The translations under genes were made by a program, and so were the position numbers. A model generated the notes under the pieces. That model saw only the letters and a list, made by a program, of their open reading frames with translations, was not told the DNA's origin and did no database searches. Shown piece after piece: positions 17,766 through 24,773 of a stretch of 64,000 bases of DNA. Where the stretch lies: the NCBI RefSeq assembly GCF_002741015.1, contig NZ_CP016616.1, forward strand, positions 4,483,501 to 4,547,500, read 5' to 3'. Position 1 is the stretch's first letter; each line of letters begins with the position of its first letter. Source of the stretch: Microvirga ossetica. Lineage in GTDB: Bacteria > Pseudomonadota > Alphaproteobacteria > Rhizobiales > Beijerinckiaceae.

Positions 17766-18018
17766 TTTATCTCCATTAAGGGATATCAATTCCATGGCGT
17801 CCCGCAGCACGAGGCCGTGCGCCGGTCCTACATAAGCGCAGTCCTGCCTCTCACCGAACCGATCAAATTCGGGAGCTGATTCATCGAAGAATGTTCTTCG
17901 GAATGAGAAACCCGGCAGTCATGTTTCTGACCGCCGGGCTATCATGGTTGGGCAAGCTTATCGCCGATTCGACCGGGGGCCTAAAGCTTGGCGCGCTGAT
18001 GGCCCCCCGAACGCGCCG

Positions 18019-18285
18019 TTACCGGCGATGGTCCCGTACGATCGGAGGCGGGCGATGGTCGCGCACGATCGGACCACGGGGCGTGGTGCTGACGACCACC
18101 CCTCCGGAATAGGAATCCACCGGCCGGCGATGATCCCGCACCACAACACGGCTTGGCCTGTCCCAGAGATCGCCGGGACGTGTCGTGACCCGAGGGTCGC
18201 ACGCCTCGGCGGTCGTGACGCCAATTCCACCCAAAAGCAGAAGGGACAGCACTGCCCCCAATCGAACGCGATAAGTCTTCGTCAT
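18019..18285 (-). CDS. Small exported Arg/Pro-rich protein
   Basis: This 88-aa frame has a signal peptide (MTKTYRVRLGAVLSLLLLGG, cleavage near AEA-C). The mature part repeats a VVVRDHRRP/IVRDHRPPP motif three times (residues about 50-88), making a basic His/Arg/Pro-rich chain. GAGG lies 9 bases before the ATG. A perfect TGTGA-N6-TCACA box (18349-18364) precedes it with a TAGGGT -10-like hexamer 32 bases on. A periplasmic or surface peptide is likely; its role is unknown. Confidence 0.65.
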   Translation of the reverse strand: MTKTYRVRLGAVLSLLLLGGIGVTTAEACDPRVTTRPGDLWDRPSRVVVRDHRRPVDSYSGGVVVSTTPRGPIVRDHRPPPIVRDHRR

Positions 18286-18348
18286 TTTCCAACTCCTCTG
18301 AAAAGGCCATTGCACCTTCCAACCCTACACGGAGGGCAGACCTGCCAA

Positions 18349-18364
18349 TGTGAGGCCCATCACA
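18349..18364. promoter_or_regulatory. CRP-like box TGTGA-N6-TCACA (perfect)
   Basis: TGTGA GGCCCA TCACA, upstream of the Arg/Pro-rich exported protein; -10-like TAGGGT at 18327-18322. Confidence 0.7.
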
Positions 18365-18468
18365 GGGGTTGGAACGAACGACTCGATGCCGCCGAGTGGC
18401 ACGCTAATTCCAGACATCCTCGCGACGTTCAGAGACTCCACCTCGGAGATCCCAGCGCGTGAAAGGAG

Positions 18469-18524
18469 CTAAAGAAAAAGCGCCCAGGCTGAGCCGGGGC
18501 GCTGAGTTGACAGGGGAGGAACTC
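18469..18524 (-). ncRNA. Candidate small RNA 2, same design as small RNA 1
   Basis: On the minus strand AGCGCCC...GGGCGCT forms a hairpin (18503-18479) followed by TTTTTCTTT, a strong terminator with no gene ending at it. Upstream is GTTCCTCCCCTGTC (18522-18509), an anti-Shine-Dalgarno-like stretch. A CRP-like box centred at 18563.5 with a CTACTT -10-like hexamer about 32 bases on predicts a start near 18524. CTCAGCGCCCCG is shared with small RNA 1. The ends are inferred. Confidence 0.55.
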
Positions 18525-18555
18525 TTCAAAAGTAGCCCAGTCCCCGCTGACGGAC

Positions 18556-18571
18556 TGTGTGCTGAATCACA
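18556..18571. promoter_or_regulatory. CRP-like box TGTGT-N6-TCACA
   Basis: TGTGT GCTGAA TCACA. It faces leftward to small RNA 2 and lies 26 bases from its neighbour box, so the pair sits between divergent transcripts. Confidence 0.65.
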
Positions 18572-18581
18572 CAACGAATTG

Positions 18582-18597
18582 TGTGACCCTCGTCACG
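18582..18597. promoter_or_regulatory. CRP-like box TGTGA-N6-TCACG
   Basis: TGTGA CCCTCG TCACG. It faces rightward to the 28-aa gene; CATAAT (18619-18624) is a good -10 centred 32 bases on. Confidence 0.7.
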
Positions 18598-18647
18598 GAA
18601 GGAAGGCACGCCAGGAGCCATAATTAGCTCAATTGAAGGAGCTCGTG

Positions 18648-18734
18648 ATGACACTCACAATTCTCGATCCACGAACCGGTCAGAACGTAACCATATCGAT
18701 TCCGGACAAGCCGAAGAGTCGCGTCAGAGCGTGA
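18648..18734 (+). CDS. 28-aa micro-protein (paralogue of the 19834 gene)
   Basis: The peptide is MTLTILDPRTGQNVTISIPD followed by KPKSRVRA. AAGGAG lies 7 bases before the ATG. A CRP-like box and CATAAT -10 precede it. It aligns with the start of the 42-aa protein at 19834 (MVLIVLDRLTDQPVIVSVP), sharing M-x-L-x-(I/V)-L-D-x-x-T-x-Q-x-V-x-(I/V)-S-(I/V)-P. Paralogy makes it likely to be real although it is very short. The function is unknown. Confidence 0.6.
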   Translation: MTLTILDPRTGQNVTISIPDKPKSRVRA

Positions 18735-18800
18735 CCGCACACATGCTTTGAAAGAATGTGGCCCGGACGCCGGGCCATTCGGGGAATGGTGGAAAAGAGT

Positions 18801-18974
18801 ATGAATCTCAATCGGCACCACCACGAGAAGGCCGCCAAGGCGGATCGTCTCGCGGACGATCCATACATGAGAGCGGAAATGCGCGTGGAACTTCGCTCAG
18901 TAGCGCGCAGATGGCGTCACCTAGCGGAGCAGGCCGACTGGCGCGCTCGCCGGACGCGCTTTCCGAGGCTGTGA
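18801..18974 (+). CDS. 57-aa basic helical micro-protein
   Basis: The frame begins MNLNRHHHEKAAKADRLADD and is helical with many Arg/His/Glu (RVELRSVARRWRHLAEQADW). GGAAAAGAG precedes the ATG. It lies 66 bases after the 28-aa gene on the same strand and may share its box-driven transcript. No family is recognised. Confidence 0.5.
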   Translation: MNLNRHHHEKAAKADRLADDPYMRAEMRVELRSVARRWRHLAEQADWRARRTRFPRL

Positions 18975-19248
18975 AGCCTATCCAGACCTTTTCCTGAAAT
19001 GCAGGTTCAATCGAAATGATGGAATCGTTGCCCATGGGAGCAGCGCTTCTGTCGGGAACGGTCGCGCTCAGCTGAAACGCAGGTGCTCAATGCGAGGCTC
19101 GATATGGTATTTATGAAAAGCTGGGCCGTTGCGGATCTCAGGGCCGGACGGCGCTGGAAGGCGATTGCTTCGGGCTTGGGCACGGAAAAGCGTCGTGACC
19201 AGCCTCGGCCTTGGAGGACTGGATGTAACCTGTCCCCCCAACCCTCCG

Positions 19249-19485
19249 TCAATGAATGGTCGGCATGACGTCGGCGAACGGGATCAGCAGCATCTCCTCG
19301 TCGTCCTCATCGCTGACATAGACGTGCCAATCCGTGAAATCGCGTGTGCCATAGGCTCCCTCGACGAGGATCCGCGCCAAGGAGAGAGCCCGGTCCCGCG
19401 CTTCGATCAGGTCGAGAACCTCCGATCCATCACGATCGATGAGGATTTCGCCAGGGCCTGCGCAGTGGAAGTACAGATAGAACAT
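19249..19485 (-). CDS. DUF6894-like small protein
   Basis: The frame is 78 aa, beginning MFYLYFHCAGPGEILIDRDG and continuing EVLDLIEARDRALSLARILV. This pattern (aromatic F-H start, D-x-x-G, EAR-x-x-A helix) matches the small DUF6894-type proteins common in Rhizobiales. GGAGG lies 7 bases before the ATG. The divergent box at 19537-19552 lies upstream. The role is unknown; the family is often found near stress or regulatory genes. Confidence 0.7.
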   Translation of the reverse strand: MFYLYFHCAGPGEILIDRDGSEVLDLIEARDRALSLARILVEGAYGTRDFTDWHVYVSDEDDEEMLLIPFADVMPTIH

Positions 19486-19536
19486 TTGAGCCTCCATCTC
19501 GATAAATCCACTCTCGCACGTGTCCATCCCGGCTTC

Positions 19537-19552
19537 TGTGACCGTGATCACG
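19537..19552. promoter_or_regulatory. CRP-like box TGTGA-N6-TCACG
   Basis: TGTGA CCGTGA TCACG. It lies between the divergent DUF6894-like gene (start 19485) and the 50-aa exported protein gene (start 19601). Confidence 0.65.
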
Positions 19553-19600
19553 GTTCCCAGGAGTGTCCGGTGGCATGGTCGGTCTCAATGGAGCCCGATC

Positions 19601-19753
19601 ATGTCCCGTCGCATCCTATGCATCCTCGCTCTCCTTTTCGTGGCCGACGCGATTGCCGTGAACGGCCGCGGTCCGCGACCGGTCGTATTGTCCGGCAAGG
19701 AAGTGCTCGATGTGACCAGGCTCACCCGCATGCAGGTTTCACTCGCGGCTTAA
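19601..19753 (+). CDS. 50-aa exported micro-protein
   Basis: The frame begins MSRRILCILALLFVADAIAV, a signal-like hydrophobic segment, and continues with NGRGPRPVVLSGKEVLDVTR. GGAG lies about 8 bases before the ATG. A CRP-like box is centred 56 bases upstream. Probably periplasmic or membrane-attached; function unknown. Confidence 0.55.
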   Translation: MSRRILCILALLFVADAIAVNGRGPRPVVLSGKEVLDVTRLTRMQVSLAA

Positions 19754-19767
19754 GCCGATCCCGCCTC

Positions 19768-19783
19768 TGTGATCGTGGTCACA
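19768..19783. promoter_or_regulatory. CRP-like box TGTGA-N6-TCACA (perfect)
   Basis: TGTGA TCGTGG TCACA, 58 bases (centre) before the 19834 start. GATCTT near 19804 may serve as the -10. Confidence 0.7.
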
Positions 19784-19833
19784 GAAGTAAAGGCCGGTTT
19801 CGGCGATCTTAGGAAGGAACTCAGGAGGTAGTC

Positions 19834-19962
19834 ATGGTTCTCATCGTCTTGGATCGACTGACCGACCAGCCCGTCATCGTCTCCGTTCCGGTCCGACCTG
19901 CCGTTCTCATGGCAGAGCCTGCGATCGTCATTCGTCCCCGTCAGTTCGCAGGGAGGTCGTGA
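19834..19962 (+). CDS. 42-aa micro-protein (paralogue of the 18648 gene)
   Basis: The frame begins MVLIVLDRLTDQPVIVSVPV and ends IVIRPRQFAGRS. AGGAGGT lies 5 bases before the ATG, an excellent site. The first ~19 residues match the 28-aa protein at 18648; the C-terminal half is extra. Its stop overlaps the start of the next tiny frame (TGATG). The function is unknown. Confidence 0.6.
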   Translation: MVLIVLDRLTDQPVIVSVPVRPAVLMAEPAIVIRPRQFAGRS

Positions 19963-20039
19963 TGAAGCGTTCGAAACTCTCCGCCATGCGGCGCGCGCGA
20001 CGCTGGGTTTTGCAAGAGCTGACGGCGACCAAGCCGTAG
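19962..20039 (+). CDS. 25-aa basic peptide, translationally coupled
   Basis: The peptide is MKRSKLSAMRRARRWVLQEL followed by TATKP. It overlaps the upstream stop in a TGATG arrangement, with GGGAGG about 5 bases before the ATG. It is highly basic and helical. Such a short frame could be chance, but coupling and a good ribosome site support it moderately. Confidence 0.4.
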   Translation: MKRSKLSAMRRARRWVLQELTATKP

Positions 20040-20243
20040 CGGTCAGATTTCCAGACTCGGACTGAGGCCGCTCTGTCAAGCTTCCGAATAGACTCGACAG
20101 GGCATGGACAGAAAGACGGTTCAGCCGATCCGTCGAACGCCGCGGGAATGGGCCTTTATTCCTCCGCCCCGAATGCCATGCGGATCTTTCGCATCGTTTC
20201 CGCCCCACCGTCGGCTCCAGAGCCTGAACGGTGTCCTCGCCGG

Positions 20244-20271
20244 TTGAGAGAATCCCTAATTCATATATAAT
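20244..20271 (+). promoter_or_regulatory. Sigma70-type promoter of the crp-like gene
   Basis: TTGAGA and TATAAT are separated by 16 bases, 62 bases before the GTG start at 20334. No CRP-like box is seen here, so this regulator may be expressed constitutively. Confidence 0.65.
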
Positions 20272-20333
20272 TGCTTGGCTTTCGGCTTGGGTTGCGCGTT
20301 CCATTCGCAAGACCATTCGAGGGAGGCGCAACG

Positions 20334-21044
20334 GTGCGTCTCGGTGGAGAACAGATCCAAAGAGATTCGCCGTTTTTCTCGGCTCTCTCCGTGAGTTCAT
20401 TTTTCTCCGCGCTCGGATCCGAGGCGATCGCACAGATCGCGAGCTTATGTACGTCCCGGAAGATGCTTGACGGAGAAACATTGTTTCTCAAGGGCGATCC
20501 TGGCGATGCTCTTTATGGCGTCCGGCGCGGGCAGATCGTCATCACGACGACGACCGATACAGGCCGGCAATTCACGCTCAACATCCTCGGAGCCGGTGAC
20601 ATTTTCGGCGAGATCGCGCTGTTGGACGGGCACCCTAGAAGCGCGGATGCAATCGCTTCGGGTCAAGTCGAGCTCTTCATGATCAGGCGGAGCGACTTTC
20701 AGGAACTCCTCAAGCGTCGGCCGGAGATCACGACAAGGATCATCGAACTGCTTTGCGAGCGCCTCCGCTTCTCGAGCGAGCGGTTGGAAGAGGCGTCCCT
20801 CCTGTCGCTCAAGTCCCGGTTGGCGCGACGCTTGTTAAAGCTTGCGGAGGATTTCGGGGATGAGATCGATATCACCCAGGAAGACCTCAGCGTCCTCGTC
20901 GGAGCGGGACGGGAAACGGTCAATCGGCAGCTGCAGAAATGGCGGAAGGGCGGGGTTGTGGAGCTCGGGCGGGCCCGTGTGAAGATCATTGATTCACGGC
21001 GCCTGCAGCAGGAGGCCGTCGAGCGCGATCGGGAATCCGGCTGA
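20334..21044 (+). CDS. Crp/Fnr regulator with RETVxR recognition helix
   Basis: This 236-aa regulator has an N-terminal cyclic-nucleotide-binding beta-roll (LFLKGDPGDALYGVRRGQIV, then FGEIALLDGHPRSADAIA). It keeps the G-E and R-S-A residues of the phosphate-binding cassette, so cAMP or cGMP binding is plausible. A dimer helix and a C-terminal winged helix follow. The recognition helix GAGRETVNRQLQKW carries R-E-x-x-x-R as in E. coli CRP, which reads TGTGA half-sites. No Cys cluster of the FNR type is present. The GTG start is chosen for GGGAGG 8 bases upstream. I infer it binds the TGTGA-N6-TCACA boxes that surround it (16.4-28.2 kb). Confidence 0.85.
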   Translation: MRLGGEQIQRDSPFFSALSVSSFFSALGSEAIAQIASLCTSRKMLDGETLFLKGDPGDALYGVRRGQIVITTTTDTGRQFTLNILGAGDIFGEIALLDGHPRSADAIASGQVELFMIRRSDFQELLKRRPEITTRIIELLCERLRFSSERLEEASLLSLKSRLARRLLKLAEDFGDEIDITQEDLSVLVGAGRETVNRQLQKWRKGGVVELGRARVKIIDSRRLQQEAVERDRESG

Positions 21045-21114
21045 GTTCGCCTGAACGAGATCGCCGCGGCAGAGGATCAGGGAGCAATGGTCTCCGGCGC
21101 CGACAGACGAATGC

Positions 21115-21711
21115 TCATTTGTCGTTCGAAGACGTGAGAACTGTGCCGGCAGGTTCGAGAGTGAGGTAGACCCAACCGGTCGCCTCGGCGCTTTCCCGCT
21201 TGATGTATCGGTATCCCGTCTTGAACCACTCCAGAACCTCATCCGTCTTGTTGTCGAGGATGAGATCCCCGCGATCCGTGCGGACGGTCAGAACCGCGTG
21301 ACCCTCGCCATTCTCATCGATGACGACGGTCATTCTCAGGGCCCGGTGAGGAAGGCCGGCTTCGCGTAGCATCTTGCGCTTGAGGAGCTGGTAATCCTCG
21401 CAGTCGCCCATTCCGTCGGTCGGATAGCCCCACAGATCGAGGAGGCCCCAATGGTTATGATCGGTCACGGGGATCAAGGCGCGGTTCACGGTGAGGTTCA
21501 CGGAGGTGAGAAGAACGGCAAGCTCTTCGGTCAACGGGAAAACTTCCGGCTGGCTCTCATCGACGACGCACTCGTCCGGGGTTTGGTTGCAGAACTCGAC
21601 CCAGCCAGCGAGAGGCGGAGCTTCGTTATCCCGAAAGAGATTTGGGCCGGCATTCGCGGAACTCATCGCCGCCAAGAGCGAGGCCAGAACGATCCAAAGC
21701 CGCCTTCCCAT
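21115..21711 (-). CDS. Transglutaminase-like cysteine protease (BTLCP/LapG-like)
   Basis: This 198-aa exported protein has a signal peptide (WIVLASLLAAMSSANA) and the bacterial transglutaminase-like cysteine protease fold. The catalytic triad is visible: Cys104 in GDCEDYQLLKRKML, His138 in GEGHAVLTV and Asp153 in LILDNKTDE. LapG of this family cuts giant adhesins at the surface under c-di-GMP control. Here it lies near a type I secretion pair and has a CRP-like box about 110 bases upstream, suggesting release or trimming of secreted surface proteins. The substrate is inferred. The ATG is at the signal peptide start with GGGAGG upstream. Confidence 0.85.
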   Translation of the reverse strand: MGRRLWIVLASLLAAMSSANAGPNLFRDNEAPPLAGWVEFCNQTPDECVVDESQPEVFPLTEELAVLLTSVNLTVNRALIPVTDHNHWGLLDLWGYPTDGMGDCEDYQLLKRKMLREAGLPHRALRMTVVIDENGEGHAVLTVRTDRGDLILDNKTDEVLEWFKTGYRYIKRESAEATGWVYLTLEPAGTVLTSSNDK

Positions 21712-21812
21712 TTCAGCCTCCCTCGGGAGATGATGTGATCAGGCTGAAAGGGAGCATCCCGTTTGGCCGATCCGCTAATGGGATCAGACTGACCTTTTTC
21801 GTATCTTCCTTC

Positions 21813-21828
21813 TGTGCACGCGGTCACA
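21813..21828. promoter_or_regulatory. CRP-like box TGTGC-N6-TCACA
   Basis: TGTGC ACGCGG TCACA, centred about 110 bases upstream of the cysteine protease gene (start 21711). Confidence 0.6.
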
Positions 21829-21839
21829 AACTTCCGCCA

Positions 21840-21946
21840 GAGCATCGGACCCAAGAGTGGCACCACTTTTGGGGCTCAATCCGATGCTCCACTCTTTGAA
21901 AGGTGCATCGTTGGACGCGGCCCTCTGGGTCCGCACGATGCGCTGG
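21840..21946. repeat. Double-hairpin intergenic repeat, copy 2
   Basis: GAGCATCGGA...TCCGATGCTC with an inner AGTGG/CCACT stem, then GTGCATCGT...ACGATGCGC. It is the same two-hairpin design as 13-129, with changed stem bases that remain paired. Confidence 0.75.
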
Positions 21947-21978
21947 CGCCGGATCGATGGCCCGATGCCGTACCGCGC

Positions 21979-23043
21979 CTATAGGTATTTGTCGCTGATA
22001 TCGATGGACGATGCGGTCCCGACTTTCGCGAAGTCGCCCCGCAGCCACGCGTCTGCTTTCTCGCGGCCGATCGCGTGCAACTCGGTGAGGAATTCCCAGT
22101 CGGCATTCAGCTTCGAGGCTGCACCGAGATGCTGCATGACTTCCTCGGCCTCAATCGCATGCAGTCTCACCTGCCTAATGTCGGGAGTAAGGACGCGTCC
22201 CTCATTCACGAGCCTGTTCAGGAATTCGACCGCGCGCACTTCTCTCATCAGGGAGGAGTTGAAGCTGATTTCGTTGATCCGGTTGAGAATCTCGGCGGCC
22301 GTTGTCGGGACATTGGGGCGGCCGATGGGATTGATGTGAACCACCACGATATCGGACGTTTCACAGCGGTAGATCAGCGGGAAGAGGGCCGGGTTTCCCA
22401 TGTACCCTCCGTCCCAATAATGCTCATCGTCGATTTGGACGGCCTGAAAAATGAACGGCAGGCAGGTCGACGCGAGGACGACCTCGGCGCTCATCTCGTG
22501 GTTCTCGAAGACACGGATCTTGCCCGAGCGGACATTGGTGGCCGACAGAAACAGTTTGACCTGGGGATTACGCCGCAAGAGCTCGAAGTCGACCACCCGT
22601 TCGAGCACGTCGAGGAGCGGATTGTAATTGAACGGATTGAGTTCATACGGCGAGGCCACCTGCGTCAGCATATGAAAGAAAAGAAAGGCGGGCGAGGTAT
22701 CCAGGCTGCGATTGCCCGTGAGGCGATCGAGGAAGGAGGGTTGAAGGGGGCTCAGGCGAGCGGCGCATGAGATCTGTTGCCAGAACTCCTGCAACGCCCT
22801 GCGGGCTCCGGCCCGTCCCCCCTCGATCAGCCCGTATGCGCAAACGACCGCGTTCACGGCCCCCGCGCTCGTGGCGCTGATCCCGTCGAAGGCGATGGCG
22901 TCTTCCTCCAACAGGCGGTCGAGCACGCCCCACGCAAAGGCCCCGTGCGCTCCTCCGCCCTGGAGCGCCAGATTGACCGATTTGACCTCCTGTCCCCGCG
23001 CGGAACGGCTTTTGCGGGAAAAGCTGCGGTCGGCCCTGTTCAT
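21979..23043 (-). CDS. Patatin-like phospholipase
   Basis: This 354-aa cytosolic or membrane-associated acyl hydrolase has the patatin motifs in order: oxyanion loop ALQGGGAHGAFAWGV, nucleophile elbow GISATSAGAVNAV (Ser, in place of the commoner GTSAG) and the catalytic Asp in WDGGYMGNPALFPL. It is expected to cleave lipid ester bonds. ATG at 23043 follows GAGG at 6 bases. It lies on the same strand as, and downstream of, the secretion genes but is separated by about 200 bases and a strong hairpin, so it is probably a separate transcript. Phospholipids or polyhydroxyalkanoate-related lipids are possible substrates. Confidence 0.85.
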   Translation of the reverse strand: MNRADRSFSRKSRSARGQEVKSVNLALQGGGAHGAFAWGVLDRLLEEDAIAFDGISATSAGAVNAVVCAYGLIEGGRAGARRALQEFWQQISCAARLSPLQPSFLDRLTGNRSLDTSPAFLFFHMLTQVASPYELNPFNYNPLLDVLERVVDFELLRRNPQVKLFLSATNVRSGKIRVFENHEMSAEVVLASTCLPFIFQAVQIDDEHYWDGGYMGNPALFPLIYRCETSDIVVVHINPIGRPNVPTTAAEILNRINEISFNSSLMREVRAVEFLNRLVNEGRVLTPDIRQVRLHAIEAEEVMQHLGAASKLNADWEFLTELHAIGREKADAWLRGDFAKVGTASSIDISDKYL

Positions 23044-23186
23044 GGTCGCCTCTTGGCGTCGGGATCGCCCAGTGTCCTTATCCAAGAGATCTTATATGGC
23101 TTGGATCCTCCGTGACGAGGGTGCGAACTGGGTAGGACACCCGTTCGCTCTGGCCGAAGAATTCAGCACGATCGTGCCCCATACGC

Positions 23187-23218
23187 GTTGGGGCCACGCA
23201 GGATCCTGCGTGGCCCCA
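23187..23218. terminator. Long perfect hairpin after the hlyD-like gene
   Basis: TTGGGGCCACGCAGGA is directly followed by its complement TCCTGCGTGGCCCCAA, a perfect 32-base palindrome with no T-run. It is likely a terminator or transcript stabiliser downstream of the minus-strand secretion gene. Confidence 0.6.
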
Positions 23219-23247
23219 AGGTTTGAGAGGAGCGGGGCGTTTCTCGA

Positions 23248-24564
23248 TTACTCGCGGAACGTGACGGCAATCTTGTCGGCGAGAGGCTGCATCAGATAGG
23301 TGATGATGCGCCGGGAGTCGCCGCGGATCAGCACGTCGGCCGGAAGCCCCGGTGTCAGCTCCTTTCCATCCAGCTTGCGCCGCTCTCCCGGAGCGATCGC
23401 AATTCTGACAGTGAAGTAGGCCTGTCCGGATTGCCCGCTGACAACCTGGTCCGGTGAAACGTTGGTGACCGAGCCTTCCAGTTCCAACGGCGTCGGAAGC
23501 TTGAACGAGCTGATGCGAATGGTCGCCGATTGGTCGAGATGGACCTGATTCACCTCGTCGGGCCGGATCTTCGCATTCACGATCAGAGGTTCCGCGCTCG
23601 GGATGATCGACATCAGCTTCTGGCCGGGGCTGACGATGCCGCCGATCGTATGCACCATGAGTTCGTGGATCAGCCCCGTCCGCGGCGCCCGGATGTCAAG
23701 CCGCTGGAGGCGGTCCCGGGCGGCCGAGAGCTGCTCCTCGGTCTCGGCAAGGCCGGCCGTGACGGCCTGCAGCTGTCTCAGGACCTCGGATCGTGCGTTT
23801 TGAGTAAGCTCGGCAATCTTGAACTGGATTTCCGTGAGCTGGGAGCGGGCGCCTGCAATGCGGGCTTCGAGGTCGCCCATCTCGCCTTTCAGGCGGCTCA
23901 CCTCACGTTCCGTCTGGCGCAGAACGGGGCGCCTGATCAGACCTTTGCTGTCGAGCATGCGCTGGTCGGCAAGCTCCGCTGTCACCTGGACAAGTTCTTC
24001 CTTGAGCGCCCTGTATCTCTCGCCAAATCCATCGATCTGTCGCTCAACCTGATGCTTGCGCTCCTGCTGCTGAGACAGCTGGCTCATCCGCGTGAAGCGC
24101 CGCTCGTTCATAAAGTTCTCTTCAGCGGCAAAAGCTGCTCTCAAAGCGCTTTCCGCCTGCCTCGAGGGCATCGTGATTTCAGGTCGCGCGATTGCCGTGC
24201 GGTCCAGGTTCTCGGCCTCGAGGCGGGCCTTCTGGGCGGTCAGGTCGATGAGCTTGCGTTCGAATATGCTCGCATCGGCCGTAACCTTGGCGGCATCGAG
24301 CCGGACCAGGACTTGTCCTTCCTGTACAAGCTCCCCGTCCTTGACGAGGATCGCTCCGATGACACCGCCCTCGAGATGCTGAACGGCCTGAGCGCTCGAC
24401 TGCACCGCGAAAGTGCCCGAAGTGACGACCGCGCTGTCGACCTTGGCGGCGACTGCCCAGCCGCCGATGCCGAAGAATACAGTGAACGAGCTGAACATGA
24501 ACCAGCGCATCAGCCGGCGCATGGAGGAGGAATTGGCGACGAGATCAGCTTCGAACTCGGTCAT
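23248..24564 (-). CDS. Type I secretion membrane-fusion protein (HlyD/PrtE family)
   Basis: This 438-aa adaptor bridges the inner-membrane ABC transporter and an outer-membrane channel. It has one transmembrane segment near residues 19-42 (MRWFMFSSFTVFFGIGGWAV), a lipoyl/barrel half-motif (VQHLEGGVIGAILVKDGELV), a long coiled coil (about 95-290), then IRAPRTGLIHELMVHTIGG and a C-terminal beta domain with PGLPADVLIRG. It matches PrsE/PrtE-type adaptors. The ABC partner is upstream at 24774. A perfect CRP-like box lies about 140 bases before the start. No TolC-like outer-membrane gene is in the window. Confidence 0.92.
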   Translation of the reverse strand: MTEFEADLVANSSSMRRLMRWFMFSSFTVFFGIGGWAVAAKVDSAVVTSGTFAVQSSAQAVQHLEGGVIGAILVKDGELVQEGQVLVRLDAAKVTADASIFERKLIDLTAQKARLEAENLDRTAIARPEITMPSRQAESALRAAFAAEENFMNERRFTRMSQLSQQQERKHQVERQIDGFGERYRALKEELVQVTAELADQRMLDSKGLIRRPVLRQTEREVSRLKGEMGDLEARIAGARSQLTEIQFKIAELTQNARSEVLRQLQAVTAGLAETEEQLSAARDRLQRLDIRAPRTGLIHELMVHTIGGIVSPGQKLMSIIPSAEPLIVNAKIRPDEVNQVHLDQSATIRISSFKLPTPLELEGSVTNVSPDQVVSGQSGQAYFTVRIAIAPGERRKLDGKELTPGLPADVLIRGDSRRIITYLMQPLADKIAVTFRE

Positions 24565-24695
24565 GGCGCGCTCCGCTGTATGGGTTGCCGTCGCCTGCAG
24601 GGCGACCGGTCAAACAGGCTTTCGGTTCTCGCACGGGGCCGGAAAGCCCGGTGCTCGTTCCTGCATTCAGGCTGGCACGCCATGCCCTCCGGCGC

Positions 24696-24711
24696 TGTGA
24701 CCCGGTTCACA
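24696..24711. promoter_or_regulatory. CRP-like box TGTGA-N6-TCACA (perfect)
   Basis: TGTGA CCCGGT TCACA, between the ABC permease stop and the HlyD-like start. It suggests the adaptor has its own regulated promoter. Confidence 0.68.
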
Positions 24712-24773
24712 GATGCTCGTTCTTTGTGCTGGCGCATCGGTTGGTTCGGCACGATGCACCAGCTCACGACGCG

